64,000 nucleotides of DNA from Bacillota bacterium (GTDB taxonomy: Bacteria > Bacillota > UBA4882 > UBA8346): assembly GCA_023426245.1 (NCBI GenBank), contig JAFABB010000039.1:1-64000 (forward strand), given 5' to 3'. A program made the position numbers and the translations under genes. The notes beneath the pieces were generated by a model. It was not told the DNA's origin. It saw only the letters and a program-made list of their open reading frames with translations, and searched no databases. The first letter of the stretch is position 1; every line of letters begins with the position of its first letter. Below are positions 1 to 7,756 of this stretch, piece by piece.

Positions 1-17
1 GGGGAAAAAGAACTTTT

Positions 18-272
18 TTGGAGCCGGATCGACCTTTTGAACGACCGAAAGGACTTTTTATGAGAAAAATTGATCGATTCGGTTGCGGAAATGATCCTTT
101 TTGTGACCCGATGGGTCCTCCGGACGACAAAATGGATCCTTTCCGTGACCCAAGGGATGGGTTGAATGGGAAAATGGATCTTTTCCCAAAACAAAAGATT
201 ATTTTCGTAAATAATCAATCTTTTTTGAAAACAATAGATCATTTTTCGAAGAGAAAAGCTTTGAGGATGTAA
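18..272 (+). CDS. Repetitive open frame at the window edge, possibly the end of a gene starting upstream
   Basis: Open frame of 84 codons from a TTG; the frame stays open to base 3, so any real gene may begin outside the window. The product is rich in Asp, Pro, Phe, Lys and Arg, and degenerate 14-residue units begin with a D-x-F pattern. The DNA shows the same 42-bp period. No family is recognised, there is no clear ribosome-binding site at the TTG, and the following 1.2 kb is non-coding. It may be a translated accident of a non-coding repeat. Confidence 0.2.
   Translation: MEPDRPFERPKGLFMRKIDRFGCGNDPFCDPMGPPDDKMDPFRDPRDGLNGKMDLFPKQKIIFVNNQSFLKTIDHFSKRKALRM
27..245. repeat. Degenerate 42-bp tandem repeat (21-bp sub-period)
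   Basis: GATC lies at 93, 135 and 177, exactly 42 bp apart, each followed by a T-rich stretch; the units at 93 and 135 also share GTGACCC. Further GATC sites at 27, 72 and 237 fit a 21- to 45-bp spacing. The units at 93 and 135 are both 42 nt and align over most of their length; outer units are more decayed. The repeat may continue left of the window. Confidence 0.6.
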
Positions 273-344
273 TAAATATTTTGAATGCCTGACCACGCAT
301 GGTTAAACTGTACTGCGGGCCTAACGAAAGGAACTAAAACGGGA

Positions 345-447
345 TTAACATGATTTTATGGATTGACAGGATTTTTTTAAAACCCCTATGAATGATCTGT
401 TTTTTCAGCCTAATTTACCAGGTTTTAATCCTGTAAATCCTGTCTCC
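345..447. repeat. Inverted pair of GGATT/ACAGGATT-type motifs
   Basis: The left arm at about 345-375 reads as short steps of GATTaacATGATT..GATTGACAGGAT. The right arm at about 424-447 reads TTAATCCTGTAAATCCTGTC, the approximate reverse complement. The two arms can form an imperfect stem of roughly 25 bp around a loop of about 50 nt. Similar AATCCTGTAAATCCTGTC sequences recur in intergenic DNA of unrelated bacteria; this is recalled, not searched. Confidence 0.5.
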
Positions 448-890
448 GTTACCTTTTTTTTAGGCATTTTCCCATGCCGGACTGGCGCTTATGCCCTCAC
501 CCCCGGGGTCGATCAATCATGCAACGATCTTTGAATTGCATTTTTACCGGCTTTAGCCGGTATAATTTTTCCAAGCCGTGGATTTTAATCCGTGGCATCC
601 ATCGAAGGCGGCGTTCAAATTATCGATTTCAACTCATAATAGTTTAAAATCAAAAAAATATTTTTCATTTTGACGCCCCCGCCCGACATCATCTTGTGGT
701 AACTGAAGACGTGCTTCCCGAAAGCAGCTTTGGTTTTGACTTTCAACGTTTAAAGTTATCAACCGGGCATTCATCAGGAATAATGCTTTAAGAAATCTTT
801 TAAAACCTTTTTATATCAGCATCTAGAGTTATCGACACAAAATCGACACACTTTTTTCAGAAAAATGTGATAATATGGTAATGGGTAAAT

Positions 891-934
891 GTTGGATTCC
901 TCAGGATTCCGAAGGAATCCTGAGGAATCCCAAC
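891..934. repeat. Long near-perfect hairpin
   Basis: Arms 894-910 and 914-930 are perfect 17-bp reverse complements around a GAA loop. The stem extends to GTTGG/CCCAAC with one extra C. No T run follows, so it is not a standard intrinsic terminator. It could be an insertion scar, a REP-like element or a structural RNA. Confidence 0.7.
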
Positions 935-1458
935 GTAAGACGGAATGGCGAAACATAAACGCTGCGGTTAGAGACCGGGGCGTTTTTTGATGGCTTTTGC
1001 GGTGGGGGTCGCGTATGTATGCGCTTTACCCGCCTGGCGAACTGAAGGTGATTACCCTTCCCCTGAAAGGCTACTCATTACCCATATCCTGGCGAAAGGA
1101 TAAGAGATTAATAATATTCAATAAATATAAGGTTTTTATGAATCCACAATAGATCTTTGCCTAATGGAATGAAGGTCGAATTCGCCGCCGCGGGCGCGCG
1201 TCCACTAAGGACGCGAAGAGCCAACACGGCTAAGTATTAAAAAGCATTTCAAAGCCCAGTTCTACCGGGCTCCGTGATGCTTCGAAGTCCATTCCAAAGT
1301 CAGAACAGTAAAAATTAGCCGATCCCCGGAGGGGATTTAGAATTCTTTAAATTGCCTGGCCGTGCGGGCGTGTTCGATGAACACGAATTAACCCGCGGCG
1401 GACAGAATAAGCATTATTACTTTTCTGAATAGCCTATTATTTATTGGAGATATGGGTA

Positions 1459-1623
1459 ATGTTTAGCCTGAAAGGGAATCAACTGGTATTGTGGGCCAAT
1501 GGAGATGTTGAAACATCGAAGGGCAAATTGCAACAGACTCTTGTTACCAAACGTGATTTGGCCAATATCCGCAAATCAATGAATATATTGACAATTTTTT
1601 ATTGGGGGAGTATTTTGGAGTAA
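1459..1623 (+). CDS. Small hypothetical protein (54 aa)
   Basis: The ATG follows a TTGGAG ribosome-binding site by nine bases, and the frame runs 54 codons to TAA at 1621-1623. The product is mildly basic with a hydrophobic, aromatic C-terminus and no cysteines. It lies 41 bp upstream of the transglutaminase-like gene on the same strand and could share its transcript. No family is recognised. Base composition is like neighbouring genes rather than the palindrome-rich DNA upstream. Confidence 0.4.
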   Translation: MFSLKGNQLVLWANGDVETSKGKLQQTLVTKRDLANIRKSMNILTIFYWGSILE

Positions 1624-1664
1624 AAGCCGGTAGAAAATTTTATATTTAAAAAGAGGCGGGATGA

Positions 1665-3248
1665 ATGAAAAAAGGGATTATCATCGGTTTGTTATTATGC
1701 TTAGGGTATGTTAATTTCAATTTTAATGTGATTGCCGATAAAGCAGCATTAGAACGCCACGTGGCGGGATTTGAAGAACTATTACAAAGTGCGGAAAGTG
1801 ATTCATTTTACAAATATGGCATCTATTCTTCGCGGATTCTAGCGGTAAAACATCCGGAGGTTTACCTTCGGGGGGATATGATTTTTGCCGGGTATATTAC
1901 CAGTCATCCCGGATATGCCAAAGCTTATCATGAAAAACCGGTTTCGGTTTTTTTAAATAATTTTCGGAAATTGAAAAAGGGTGATGATAAACCCTTTACC
2001 TTTGATTTGGTGGATTTCTCAAAATATGAAATTGTGCCGAAAGAGACAATCTACGGTCCGCAAATGCCGGTCTTCGGCTTTTTGGACGAAAGGCTCGCTC
2101 CGGTGCAAACCACTTTAAAAGTCAAACAAATAACAAGTCTGGAAGGGGCCAATCTGATTTATGTCAAACAGCGTGTTGAAGGCAATCCCGGAAATCACCT
2201 TTTTATTATCGTAACAAAGGATAAAACCGGTTTTGTCGCTGATGCCGGGAAATTCTATGACTGCCGGGGTAGTGAGGTCAAAAAGGAAAACATCAAAGAT
2301 CCCATCCTCATTTTTAATGAAAAAGTAGTTTGGTACCCTCTGATGGACCGGGATGATACCGGTCAGGATGCTGATCTGAGTAAGTTGGTTCAAGAAATAG
2401 CTGCGGCTGATAATCTACCCGAACTGGATGATACGGAGAAGCAGTTGCTTGCAGGATTAAAAAGCGCGAGTAGTCTCACGGCAGAGCAAATGAATTATGC
2501 TTGGGCTGCTTCAATAAATTTCGGAGGAAACGGAGATGGGAAAGAAGATATAGGGTTACAAAGTACCGGCCGAAATAATTTGGGGAGTTTAACCTGCAAA
2601 TTCATCACTTATTTGGGGATGAAAAAAGGGAATTATCTTTCGCCCTACACGGCTTACCTGGCTACGATAATTTCTTCAAATAATTTCGATAATCTAAAAC
2701 GGTTTGAAGCATTTTATCTCAGGCACATCGGTACTGATAAGAATTGGCTTAAAGGGCGCCTCCGCTACTCGGCTTGGGGGCATACCTGGTCATGTGGTTT
2801 GATTGAAAATAATATTGAGGATGCATTTCGCACCCGTGGCGGACATTGTGTTTCTCAAGCAACCAATATTAGCGCCGCCCTTGAATTGGCCGGCGTGGAA
2901 CATATCCATTTTACATATTTGGCGGCTAATGCTGAGAAAAGCCATACTATTCTTTTTCTCACCGGATATAAGATGACCTTTGATAATGGTCATTTATTAA
3001 GGTCGGAATTTTATAAAAAAAAATACAATCCGTTGCCGGAAATCAAGGAGATTATGGTTGACCATCACCTTGAAATGTTTACCCGTGATTTGATTTATTC
3101 CAACGTCTCCAAAGATGAAGCATACGCGCTCCACCGTAAAGCAGACCAATTGGGCAAAGAGATTTTCGGTACCGGAACGATGATTCCTTTTAAGGAAAAT
3201 GCCGGTTTCATTTATAGGATGAAATATAAAGCGTTAACGTTACCTTGA
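1665..3248 (+). CDS. Exported transglutaminase-like protein (527 aa)
   Basis: The ATG follows a GAGGCGGGA ribosome-binding site. Residues 1-24 form a signal peptide (MKKG, hydrophobic core, VIA-D junction) with no lipobox Cys, so the product is probably released to the periplasm or outside. Residues ~390-441 contain GGHCVSQATNISAALELAG, typical of the catalytic Cys helix of transglutaminase/protease-like folds, followed by SHTILF and a Phe-Asp-Asn. Candidate triad: C395, H427, D440. The ~300 N-terminal residues match nothing I recognise. In this fold bacterial proteins range from proteases to cross-linkers, so the reaction is unknown. The next gene lies on the opposite strand, so it is probably monocistronic or paired with the small frame upstream. 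Confidence 0.6.
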   Translation: MKKGIIIGLLLCLGYVNFNFNVIADKAALERHVAGFEELLQSAESDSFYKYGIYSSRILAVKHPEVYLRGDMIFAGYITSHPGYAKAYHEKPVSVFLNNFRKLKKGDDKPFTFDLVDFSKYEIVPKETIYGPQMPVFGFLDERLAPVQTTLKVKQITSLEGANLIYVKQRVEGNPGNHLFIIVTKDKTGFVADAGKFYDCRGSEVKKENIKDPILIFNEKVVWYPLMDRDDTGQDADLSKLVQEIAAADNLPELDDTEKQLLAGLKSASSLTAEQMNYAWAASINFGGNGDGKEDIGLQSTGRNNLGSLTCKFITYLGMKKGNYLSPYTAYLATIISSNNFDNLKRFEAFYLRHIGTDKNWLKGRLRYSAWGHTWSCGLIENNIEDAFRTRGGHCVSQATNISAALELAGVEHIHFTYLAANAEKSHTILFLTGYKMTFDNGHLLRSEFYKKKYNPLPEIKEIMVDHHLEMFTRDLIYSNVSKDEAYALHRKADQLGKEIFGTGTMIPFKENAGFIYRMKYKALTLP

Positions 3249-3349
3249 ATAAGGGTTTATTCAAACACAAAATTCAAAAAAAGCAGGAATCGAGGACGGT
3301 CTCAGTGCGCCTTCGTGAAGGCTAAGAATGATAGTTGGCATGAAATACC

Positions 3350-4423
3350 TCACGCCAGCAAATCAATCCTGGCAAAGATATAATTGAGATCATCCTCTTT
3401 CAAGACCACCCGGAAGAAATCGCTGTTTCCCATTTGCACGGGAGTGTATCCATTATAATCAAAGTATTTCTGGCTTTTGCGGCGGTCGAACCAATGGATC
3501 AATGAAATTTTGCCGCCGGCGATTTCGATGGCGGTAATGCCCGTTTTGCCGATAGCGCATCCGGAATTGAAGATACAGGGAACCATCAAATCCGAATTGT
3601 ATAAGCTGCTGCGGGAACCATTGCGCTTATTCTTTTTTTGGGACAAATATTGCAGTTCGGCGTTGAATTTTTTAATTTTGGCGGCGATTTTTTCCCGGGT
3701 GGCATCATCCTTCTCCCCGTGGGAGTAATCCCGGCAGTATTGTTCAATCTTGAATTTCAAGTATTCGATTTTTGACAATGATTCGAACAACGGCCGGTGG
3801 GTGTGGCCAATCAAGGAAACGACTTTGTGTTTGCGGGCAAAATCATAGACTCGTTTTTCAGTATTAAATTTAACATTGCTGTTGTGGGAAACCGAATAAT
3901 TCTTAATCCCGATGGGGCTGATGATGTACCGCAACGCAATGGTGCAAAAGAAATGAAAACGTTCCATAAATAACGAAGCCTGGTGCCCATGGAAAATTAC
4001 AATCTGGTGCCGGCCATAATTAAGCTTTAGTGAATGATAAAGCGGTTTTTTGATATTGTGTTTTTTGGAAAAAAGTTCCGCGTCATGATTGCCCACCAGT
4101 TTATAAAAGGCCCCTTTTTTCTCAAATTCATTGAATAGGTGATAAAGATCCCGCCATTTTCTGGTGATCGAACGGAGCGAAAATTTTTGCAACTCTTCAA
4201 TATCACCATTCAAAATCAGTTGATACTGATTTTGAAGGTAATACTGTTCCAAGAGATACTTGAAAAAATTAGAGTTCGGGAGAAAATCATCGTGAGGCCC
4301 GCCATTGCCCATGTGTAAGTCGCTGAAGACCACGATTTTGTCCTGGTCGGTAATGGTGAGATGGGGGGCCTCAACCAAAAGCCCGGATAATGTCTGATAT
4401 AACTTTTCTTCTTTCTTTTTCAT
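3350..4423 (-). CDS. Calcineurin-like metallophosphoesterase (357 aa)
   Basis: All five metal-binding blocks of the superfamily are present in order: FSDLHMG (D35, H37), NGDIEE (D74), GNHDAE (N112, H113), FHGH (H145, H147) and GHTH (H207, H209). This predicts a di-metal phosphoesterase. Residues ~220-270 form a charged helical insertion. There is no signal peptide, so it is probably cytoplasmic. It is the last gene of a four-gene minus-strand run, 16 bp after the GNAT gene. Beside two acyltransferases, a lipid phosphoester substrate is plausible; in Gram-negative bacteria LpxH, of this superfamily, acts on UDP-diacylglucosamine. That assignment is not supported directly. An AGAGG ribosome-binding site precedes the ATG. 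Confidence 0.8.
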   Translation of the reverse strand: MKKKEEKLYQTLSGLLVEAPHLTITDQDKIVVFSDLHMGNGGPHDDFLPNSNFFKYLLEQYYLQNQYQLILNGDIEELQKFSLRSITRKWRDLYHLFNEFEKKGAFYKLVGNHDAELFSKKHNIKKPLYHSLKLNYGRHQIVIFHGHQASLFMERFHFFCTIALRYIISPIGIKNYSVSHNSNVKFNTEKRVYDFARKHKVVSLIGHTHRPLFESLSKIEYLKFKIEQYCRDYSHGEKDDATREKIAAKIKKFNAELQYLSQKKNKRNGSRSSLYNSDLMVPCIFNSGCAIGKTGITAIEIAGGKISLIHWFDRRKSQKYFDYNGYTPVQMGNSDFFRVVLKEDDLNYIFARIDLLA

Positions 4424-4439
4424 GATGCAATAGCCTCTT

Positions 4440-5126
4440 TTACAATGGAGTTACCGAGGATTTGCATGTACCGGCGCCAAAGCGTTTTGCCAATTGCTCA
4501 TCGAGAAGTTCCCGGATTCCTTCGGTCATTTCCAGATAGATTTTGTTTTTGCGGATTTTCAATTTTTCATAGGTTTTGACAATATCCAGGGTCAGGATAA
4601 TCCGGGTACTGCTGCAGTTTAATTCGCCGTGAAGGTGGCTGCCGATACGTTCAAATCCTAAAACCCTGGTATGGAAATGGAGAGGGGAATGGGGATCGCT
4701 TTCGAAGACATCGGTGATAAAATGGGTATAACCGCGTTCTACCACCTCTTTAATGGCAGCCCGCATTAACCGTAAGGCGACCCGGATATTTTTGCGATAG
4801 TGAGGGAGGATCATAAAGCGGCCAATGTCTACCATTTTACAATCCTGCGCCATTTTTTCCAAATCAACGCCTTGATTTAAGGTTACCTCAAGTTCCGGAG
4901 GAAAATCCAGGGAAGGGTCGTAGGTTAACCGGATAACCCCGGCGGGTTCACCATTGACGGTTGCCAGGAACCAGGAGTACTTTGAAGAAGAACCGATATC
5001 GGTTGGGATCTCATCTTCCGGCAAGCGGATCCAATTTTTTTCCTGGAGATAAACGGATGAAATAACCTGAATCGCAAGTTCCCGGGTTTTTAAGTCCATG
5101 ACTTTAAAAGTTTTGATGATTGACAT
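4440..5126 (-). CDS. GNAT acyltransferase of the FeeM/OlsB/autoinducer-synthase type (228 aa)
   Basis: The fold is GNAT-like. Residues ~52-66 are an early beta-strand pair (WFLATVNGEPAGVIR). D100-I-G-R103-F followed by LPHYRKN at 107-113 resembles the (E/D)-x-(G/S)-R-F block of N-acyl amino acid synthases and acyl-homoserine-lactone synthases. Residues ~127-150 fit the acyl-carrier/CoA-binding half. These families join a fatty acyl chain to an amino acid; OlsB makes lyso-ornithine lipid and FeeM makes N-acyl-tyrosine. The amino-acid substrate cannot be read from sequence. The gene sits 26 bp downstream of a PlsC-type acyltransferase, the pairing seen for OlsB/OlsA. The ribosome-binding site is AAAGGGG, eight bases before the ATG. 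An ordinary N-acetyltransferase remains possible. Confidence 0.6.
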   Translation of the reverse strand: MSIIKTFKVMDLKTRELAIQVISSVYLQEKNWIRLPEDEIPTDIGSSSKYSWFLATVNGEPAGVIRLTYDPSLDFPPELEVTLNQGVDLEKMAQDCKMVDIGRFMILPHYRKNIRVALRLMRAAIKEVVERGYTHFITDVFESDPHSPLHFHTRVLGFERIGSHLHGELNCSSTRIILTLDIVKTYEKLKIRKNKIYLEMTEGIRELLDEQLAKRFGAGTCKSSVTPL

Positions 5127-5152
5127 CTTAATTACCCCTTTCCATAATCCAT

Positions 5153-6022
5153 TTAATAAACGCTCTCGGACGTTTTAAGGTCCGGGCTAAAAATAAACCG
5201 TTTCATGGCGGCCGGCGGGATAGGCGTATGAAACGGGTATTGCTTACCGGATAAACGGGAAACCTCCCTCATAATGCTGTAAGTCATTTTTTCACTCAAA
5301 TAATCGCTGATTTTCCGCTTTATGAGCGGATGAATCAAGCGGGAATTATTGATTTGCAAATATACGGAGCGCTCTTCACAAAAATTCATTTCCGGTCCGA
5401 ACCGGATAATTAAGGGCCCGAATTTGGGTATCCTATTCTTTTTGATGCGGCAGGGGAAATCGATTCCTACCGGTATAACCGATGCTTGGGACCGAAGAGC
5501 GATATATCCTATTCCTTTTTTACCTTTTAGCAAGGTTTGGGGGTTGCGATTGCGGGTGCCTTCGGGGAAAATGCCGATGCTCCCGCCTTTATTTAAGCGC
5601 TGAATACATTGGTGATAAACATGGGATGAATGAGCGGCCCCCCTTTGGTGGCCGGAACGGAAATGATTTAAAAACGAGAAATTGGATTTTTTATTAAAAA
5701 CATAAATGGGATCAATTTGTTTAAAAATCCAAGATAACAAGGGGAAATGACCAAACATCCAATCAATCACGAAACTGATCTTGCCTCCGCTCCGTAAAGC
5801 AATCAGGTAAGCGGGAACTAAGATTGTTTCATAGGAGCAGTTATGATTGAGAGCAAAAATGATTGGATTTTTGGAAATTAATTCACGATCTAGGCCTTCG
5901 ATTTGAACAAGCTTACCGGTGCAAAATAGTAAAGATTTGAGGAACCATCGTTGCCCCAGTGTTAAAGATGGCATAGGCTCGGAAATAAATTTCATTTGAC
6001 TTGCGCGAACCGGTTGAAACAT
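5153..6022 (-). CDS. PlsC-family lysophospholipid/lyso-lipid acyltransferase (289 aa)
   Basis: The motif I block NHNCSYE gives H60-x4-E65 in place of the usual H-x4-D, and motif III is FPEGTRNRNP. A glycine/lysine-rich GKKGIGY segment and a VIPVGID strand follow, as in 1-acylglycerol-phosphate acyltransferases. The reaction is transfer of an acyl chain from acyl-ACP or acyl-CoA to a lyso-lipid at the cytoplasmic face of the membrane. The Asp-to-Glu change in motif I is conservative but unusual. Next to a FeeM/OlsB-like GNAT, an OlsA-like role (second acylation of an amino-acid lipid) is an attractive inference; ordinary phosphatidate synthesis is the alternative. It starts 20 bp downstream of the zinc-ribbon gene, with a GAGG ribosome-binding site. 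Confidence 0.75.
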   Translation of the reverse strand: MFQPVRASQMKFISEPMPSLTLGQRWFLKSLLFCTGKLVQIEGLDRELISKNPIIFALNHNCSYETILVPAYLIALRSGGKISFVIDWMFGHFPLLSWIFKQIDPIYVFNKKSNFSFLNHFRSGHQRGAAHSSHVYHQCIQRLNKGGSIGIFPEGTRNRNPQTLLKGKKGIGYIALRSQASVIPVGIDFPCRIKKNRIPKFGPLIIRFGPEMNFCEERSVYLQINNSRLIHPLIKRKISDYLSEKMTYSIMREVSRLSGKQYPFHTPIPPAAMKRFIFSPDLKTSESVY

Positions 6023-6041
6023 TTTTAAACCTCGTCTGAAG

Positions 6042-6215
6042 TTATAGTTTATACCACGAACTCGGAGACAAAATATTCTTTAATTCAGGAAATTTTAGCC
6101 CGTACACAGGTAAATTAGGATAAACATGATAACAAGATGGGCAATACCAGCTGCTTTCCGCTTGTAACAAGACAGTTTGCTGACAAAGAGGACACGTGCA
6201 TTGTGAGATAGTCAT
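6042..6215 (-). CDS. Small zinc-ribbon protein (57 aa)
   Basis: This short frame starts at an ATG nine bases after GGAGGTG. It encodes two CxxC knuckles (CPLC near residues 8-11, CPSC near 25-28), followed by YPNLPVYGLKFPEL. This is a rubredoxin/Trm112-like zinc-ribbon layout with a 13-residue spacer. It is the first gene of the run zinc ribbon, PlsC, GNAT, phosphoesterase. Its partner is unknown; small ribbons of this kind often bind a larger enzyme or sense metal. The strong ribosome-binding site and spaced cysteines make it a confident gene without a function. Confidence 0.7.
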   Translation of the reverse strand: MTISQCTCPLCQQTVLLQAESSWYCPSCYHVYPNLPVYGLKFPELKNILSPSSWYKL

Positions 6216-6268
6216 TGGCTGTACACCTCCGAAAAAGAATGGATTTGCTTATGCGTTTGAGGAGAAGT

Positions 6269-6808
6269 TTAGAACAACGTGAATAAAAACATTGCCGATA
6301 AACTGAAACCAATCACGCTACCCGCTATTACATCGGTTGGATAATGGACTCCGACATAAATCCGGGAAAATCCGATACATGTTGCCAGACCAAACCAAAG
6401 AGCACTGCTCATTGCGAAAGTTGCGCTCAAGACCACGGCTGTTGCAAATGAGCTGGCGGTATGACCTGATGGGAAGGAATAGTCTTTTTCAGGCTTAAAA
6501 GGCTTAACACCGGTTAAAGCATTGTAAGGACGAACCCGGGCAACAACCGTTTTGATAATCTGAACGATCATTGTCGTCAGTATTTGCACTACGGCTAAGC
6601 GGGTGCCCAATTGCCTGGTAAGCGGAAACAGCAACAAAATCAAGGGCAGGAAAGATTGAAAATACAAGCCGCCCAAATGGGTAATCCATAAAATGAGTTT
6701 GTTTAATTTGGCCGACTGAGATTGATTGACAGTAAGAAATATATTACGATCAAATTCGTTGATATTTTGCAATAAAGTATTTTTCATTTTTTTAAAAGGC
6801 CCTTTCAT
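6269..6808 (-). CDS. PAP2-family membrane phosphatase, possibly undecaprenyl-diphosphatase (179 aa)
   Basis: The three catalytic motifs of the PAP2 superfamily are intact: K-x6-RP (K86 to P94), PSGH (113-116) and SR-x5-H-x3-D (S148 to D159). About five hydrophobic segments surround them, placing the active site at the outer face of the inner membrane. Bacterial members such as BcrC recycle undecaprenyl diphosphate, and others dephosphorylate phosphatidate or phosphatidylglycerol-phosphate. The start is uncertain: a TTG at 6838, this ATG (AGAAAG upstream) and an ATG at 6787 are all in frame. It converges with nothing but is separated from pstS by a strong terminator hairpin. Confidence 0.8.
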   Translation of the reverse strand: MKGPFKKMKNTLLQNINEFDRNIFLTVNQSQSAKLNKLILWITHLGGLYFQSFLPLILLLFPLTRQLGTRLAVVQILTTMIVQIIKTVVARVRPYNALTGVKPFKPEKDYSFPSGHTASSFATAVVLSATFAMSSALWFGLATCIGFSRIYVGVHYPTDVIAGSVIGFSLSAMFLFTLF

Positions 6809-6890
6809 TTGCTTTCTATTTTTATAGTAATGCAGCAACTTTATTGCATAATCAATAGAACTTTAAATGTTGATTAAAGAAGGCTTAAAT

Positions 6891-6941
6891 CATCATAAAA
6901 AAGACTGCCTCGTCTGAGACAGTCTTTTTTATGATGATGGT
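6891..6941. terminator. Terminator hairpin between pstS and the PAP2 gene
   Basis: CATCATAAAAAAGACTG pairs with CAGTCTTTTTTATGATG around a short CGTCTGA-type loop, giving a stem of more than 20 bp with A and T runs on both sides. It ends pstS on the minus strand and could work in either direction. Confidence 0.85.
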
Positions 6942-6949
6942 TTTTAAAA

Positions 6950-7756
6950 TTATTTTGCTTGATTGACACTGATGAATTCTTTAGAGACAATCTTTTGGCC
7001 TTCCGGGCTTAAGATCCAGCTCATGAAGTCTTTGACTGCGCCCGCCGGAGCGGTTTTGGTAAGGAGTAAGAAAGGACGTTGGATTACATACTTTTTGGCG
7101 AGTATATTGGCTTCACTACAAACCACGCCATTGACCGTAATGGCTTTAACTGCTTTGGGATCCAAGGAACCGAGGGAAATGTAACCGATAGCTTCTTTGG
7201 TAACGGCGACAGTTTGTTGAACGGCGCCGGTTGAAGACTGAACAATGCAGTTGTTGGTATTTTTCAATTTACCGAGTACCAGTTCTTCAAAAGCACCGCG
7301 GGTACCTGAACCGGCTTCCCTGTTGACGACCACGATTTTGGTGTTTAAAGCGCCGGGGCCGGAAACTTGTTTCCAGGTGGTGAAGGAAGAGGTATAAATC
7401 TTTTGTAATTGTTCTAAAGATACGTTGTTAATCTTGTTGGCTTTATTAACAATAATAGCTACACCGTCTAAGGCGATTTCGGTGGCGGTTAAGCTGCTTT
7501 CGTCGGCATTCAATTCACGGGAGCACATTCCGATATCGGCAGTTCCGTCCATTGCGGCTTTAACTCCCGCACCCGATCCGCCACCCTGAACAGCGATTTT
7601 AACATCCGGATTTTTTACCATATAAGCTTTGGCTAATTCTTCAGCCAAAGGTTGAACCGAGGTAGAACCGGCCATTGTGATGGAAGCAGGGGCGGCAAAA
7701 CCGACAACCGAAAAAACAAAAACACAAACCAGAACGAGTAAACCTAATTTTCTCAT
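6950..7756 (-). CDS. pstS: Phosphate ABC transporter substrate-binding protein PstS (268 aa)
   Basis: The protein has a signal peptide (residues 1-22, ending in GFAA) and then ITMAGSTSVQPLAEELA, the first phosphate-binding loop. GGGSGAGVKA and VNREAGSGTRGAFEE supply the other phosphate contacts. It captures phosphate in the periplasm for PstCA. There is no Cys at the cleavage site, so it is not a lipoprotein, unlike PstS of monoderm Firmicutes; this suits a diderm cell. It is on the strand opposite pstCAB and diverges from the porin gene. GGAGG precedes the ATG. Pho-box-like 11-bp repeats lie 44-87 bases upstream (7800-7843). Confidence 0.93.
   Translation of the reverse strand: MRKLGLLVLVCVFVFSVVGFAAPASITMAGSTSVQPLAEELAKAYMVKNPDVKIAVQGGGSGAGVKAAMDGTADIGMCSRELNADESSLTATEIALDGVAIIVNKANKINNVSLEQLQKIYTSSFTTWKQVSGPGALNTKIVVVNREAGSGTRGAFEELVLGKLKNTNNCIVQSSTGAVQQTVAVTKEAIGYISLGSLDPKAVKAITVNGVVCSEANILAKKYVIQRPFLLLTKTAPAGAVKDFMSWILSPEGQKIVSKEFISVNQAK

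Larger units (their letters stand above)
273..1458. other. 1.2-kb palindrome-rich intergenic region
   Basis: No convincing gene is seen. The stretch holds many separate short inverted repeats: a long imperfect pair at 345-447, a 16-bp ACCGGC/GCCGGT stem near 535-552, the long hairpin at 891-934, CGCGTCC/GGACGCG near 1195-1213, GCCC/GGGC near 1255-1271, ATCCCC/GGGGAT near 1321-1336 and CGTGTTC/GAACACG near 1368-1385. A possible terminator-like hairpin with a T run lies at about 957-990. A 45-codon frame at 1015-1152 has a G-rich stretch six bases upstream of its ATG but no recognisable family. The base composition varies sharply from patch to patch. Confidence 0.55.

Noticed and set aside
1015..1152. 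45-codon frame in the palindrome-rich region
   Set aside because: A G-rich stretch lies upstream, but the frame is short, has no family resemblance and lies in repeat-dense DNA. Kept only as a remark.
273..1458. CRISPR array
   Set aside because: The repeats are palindromes of different sequence and spacing; no regular direct repeats with spacers exist.
6115..6312. Minus-strand open frame of 65 codons upstream of the PlsC gene
   Set aside because: It overlaps the 57-residue zinc-ribbon gene in another frame, which has the ribosome-binding site and paired CxxC.
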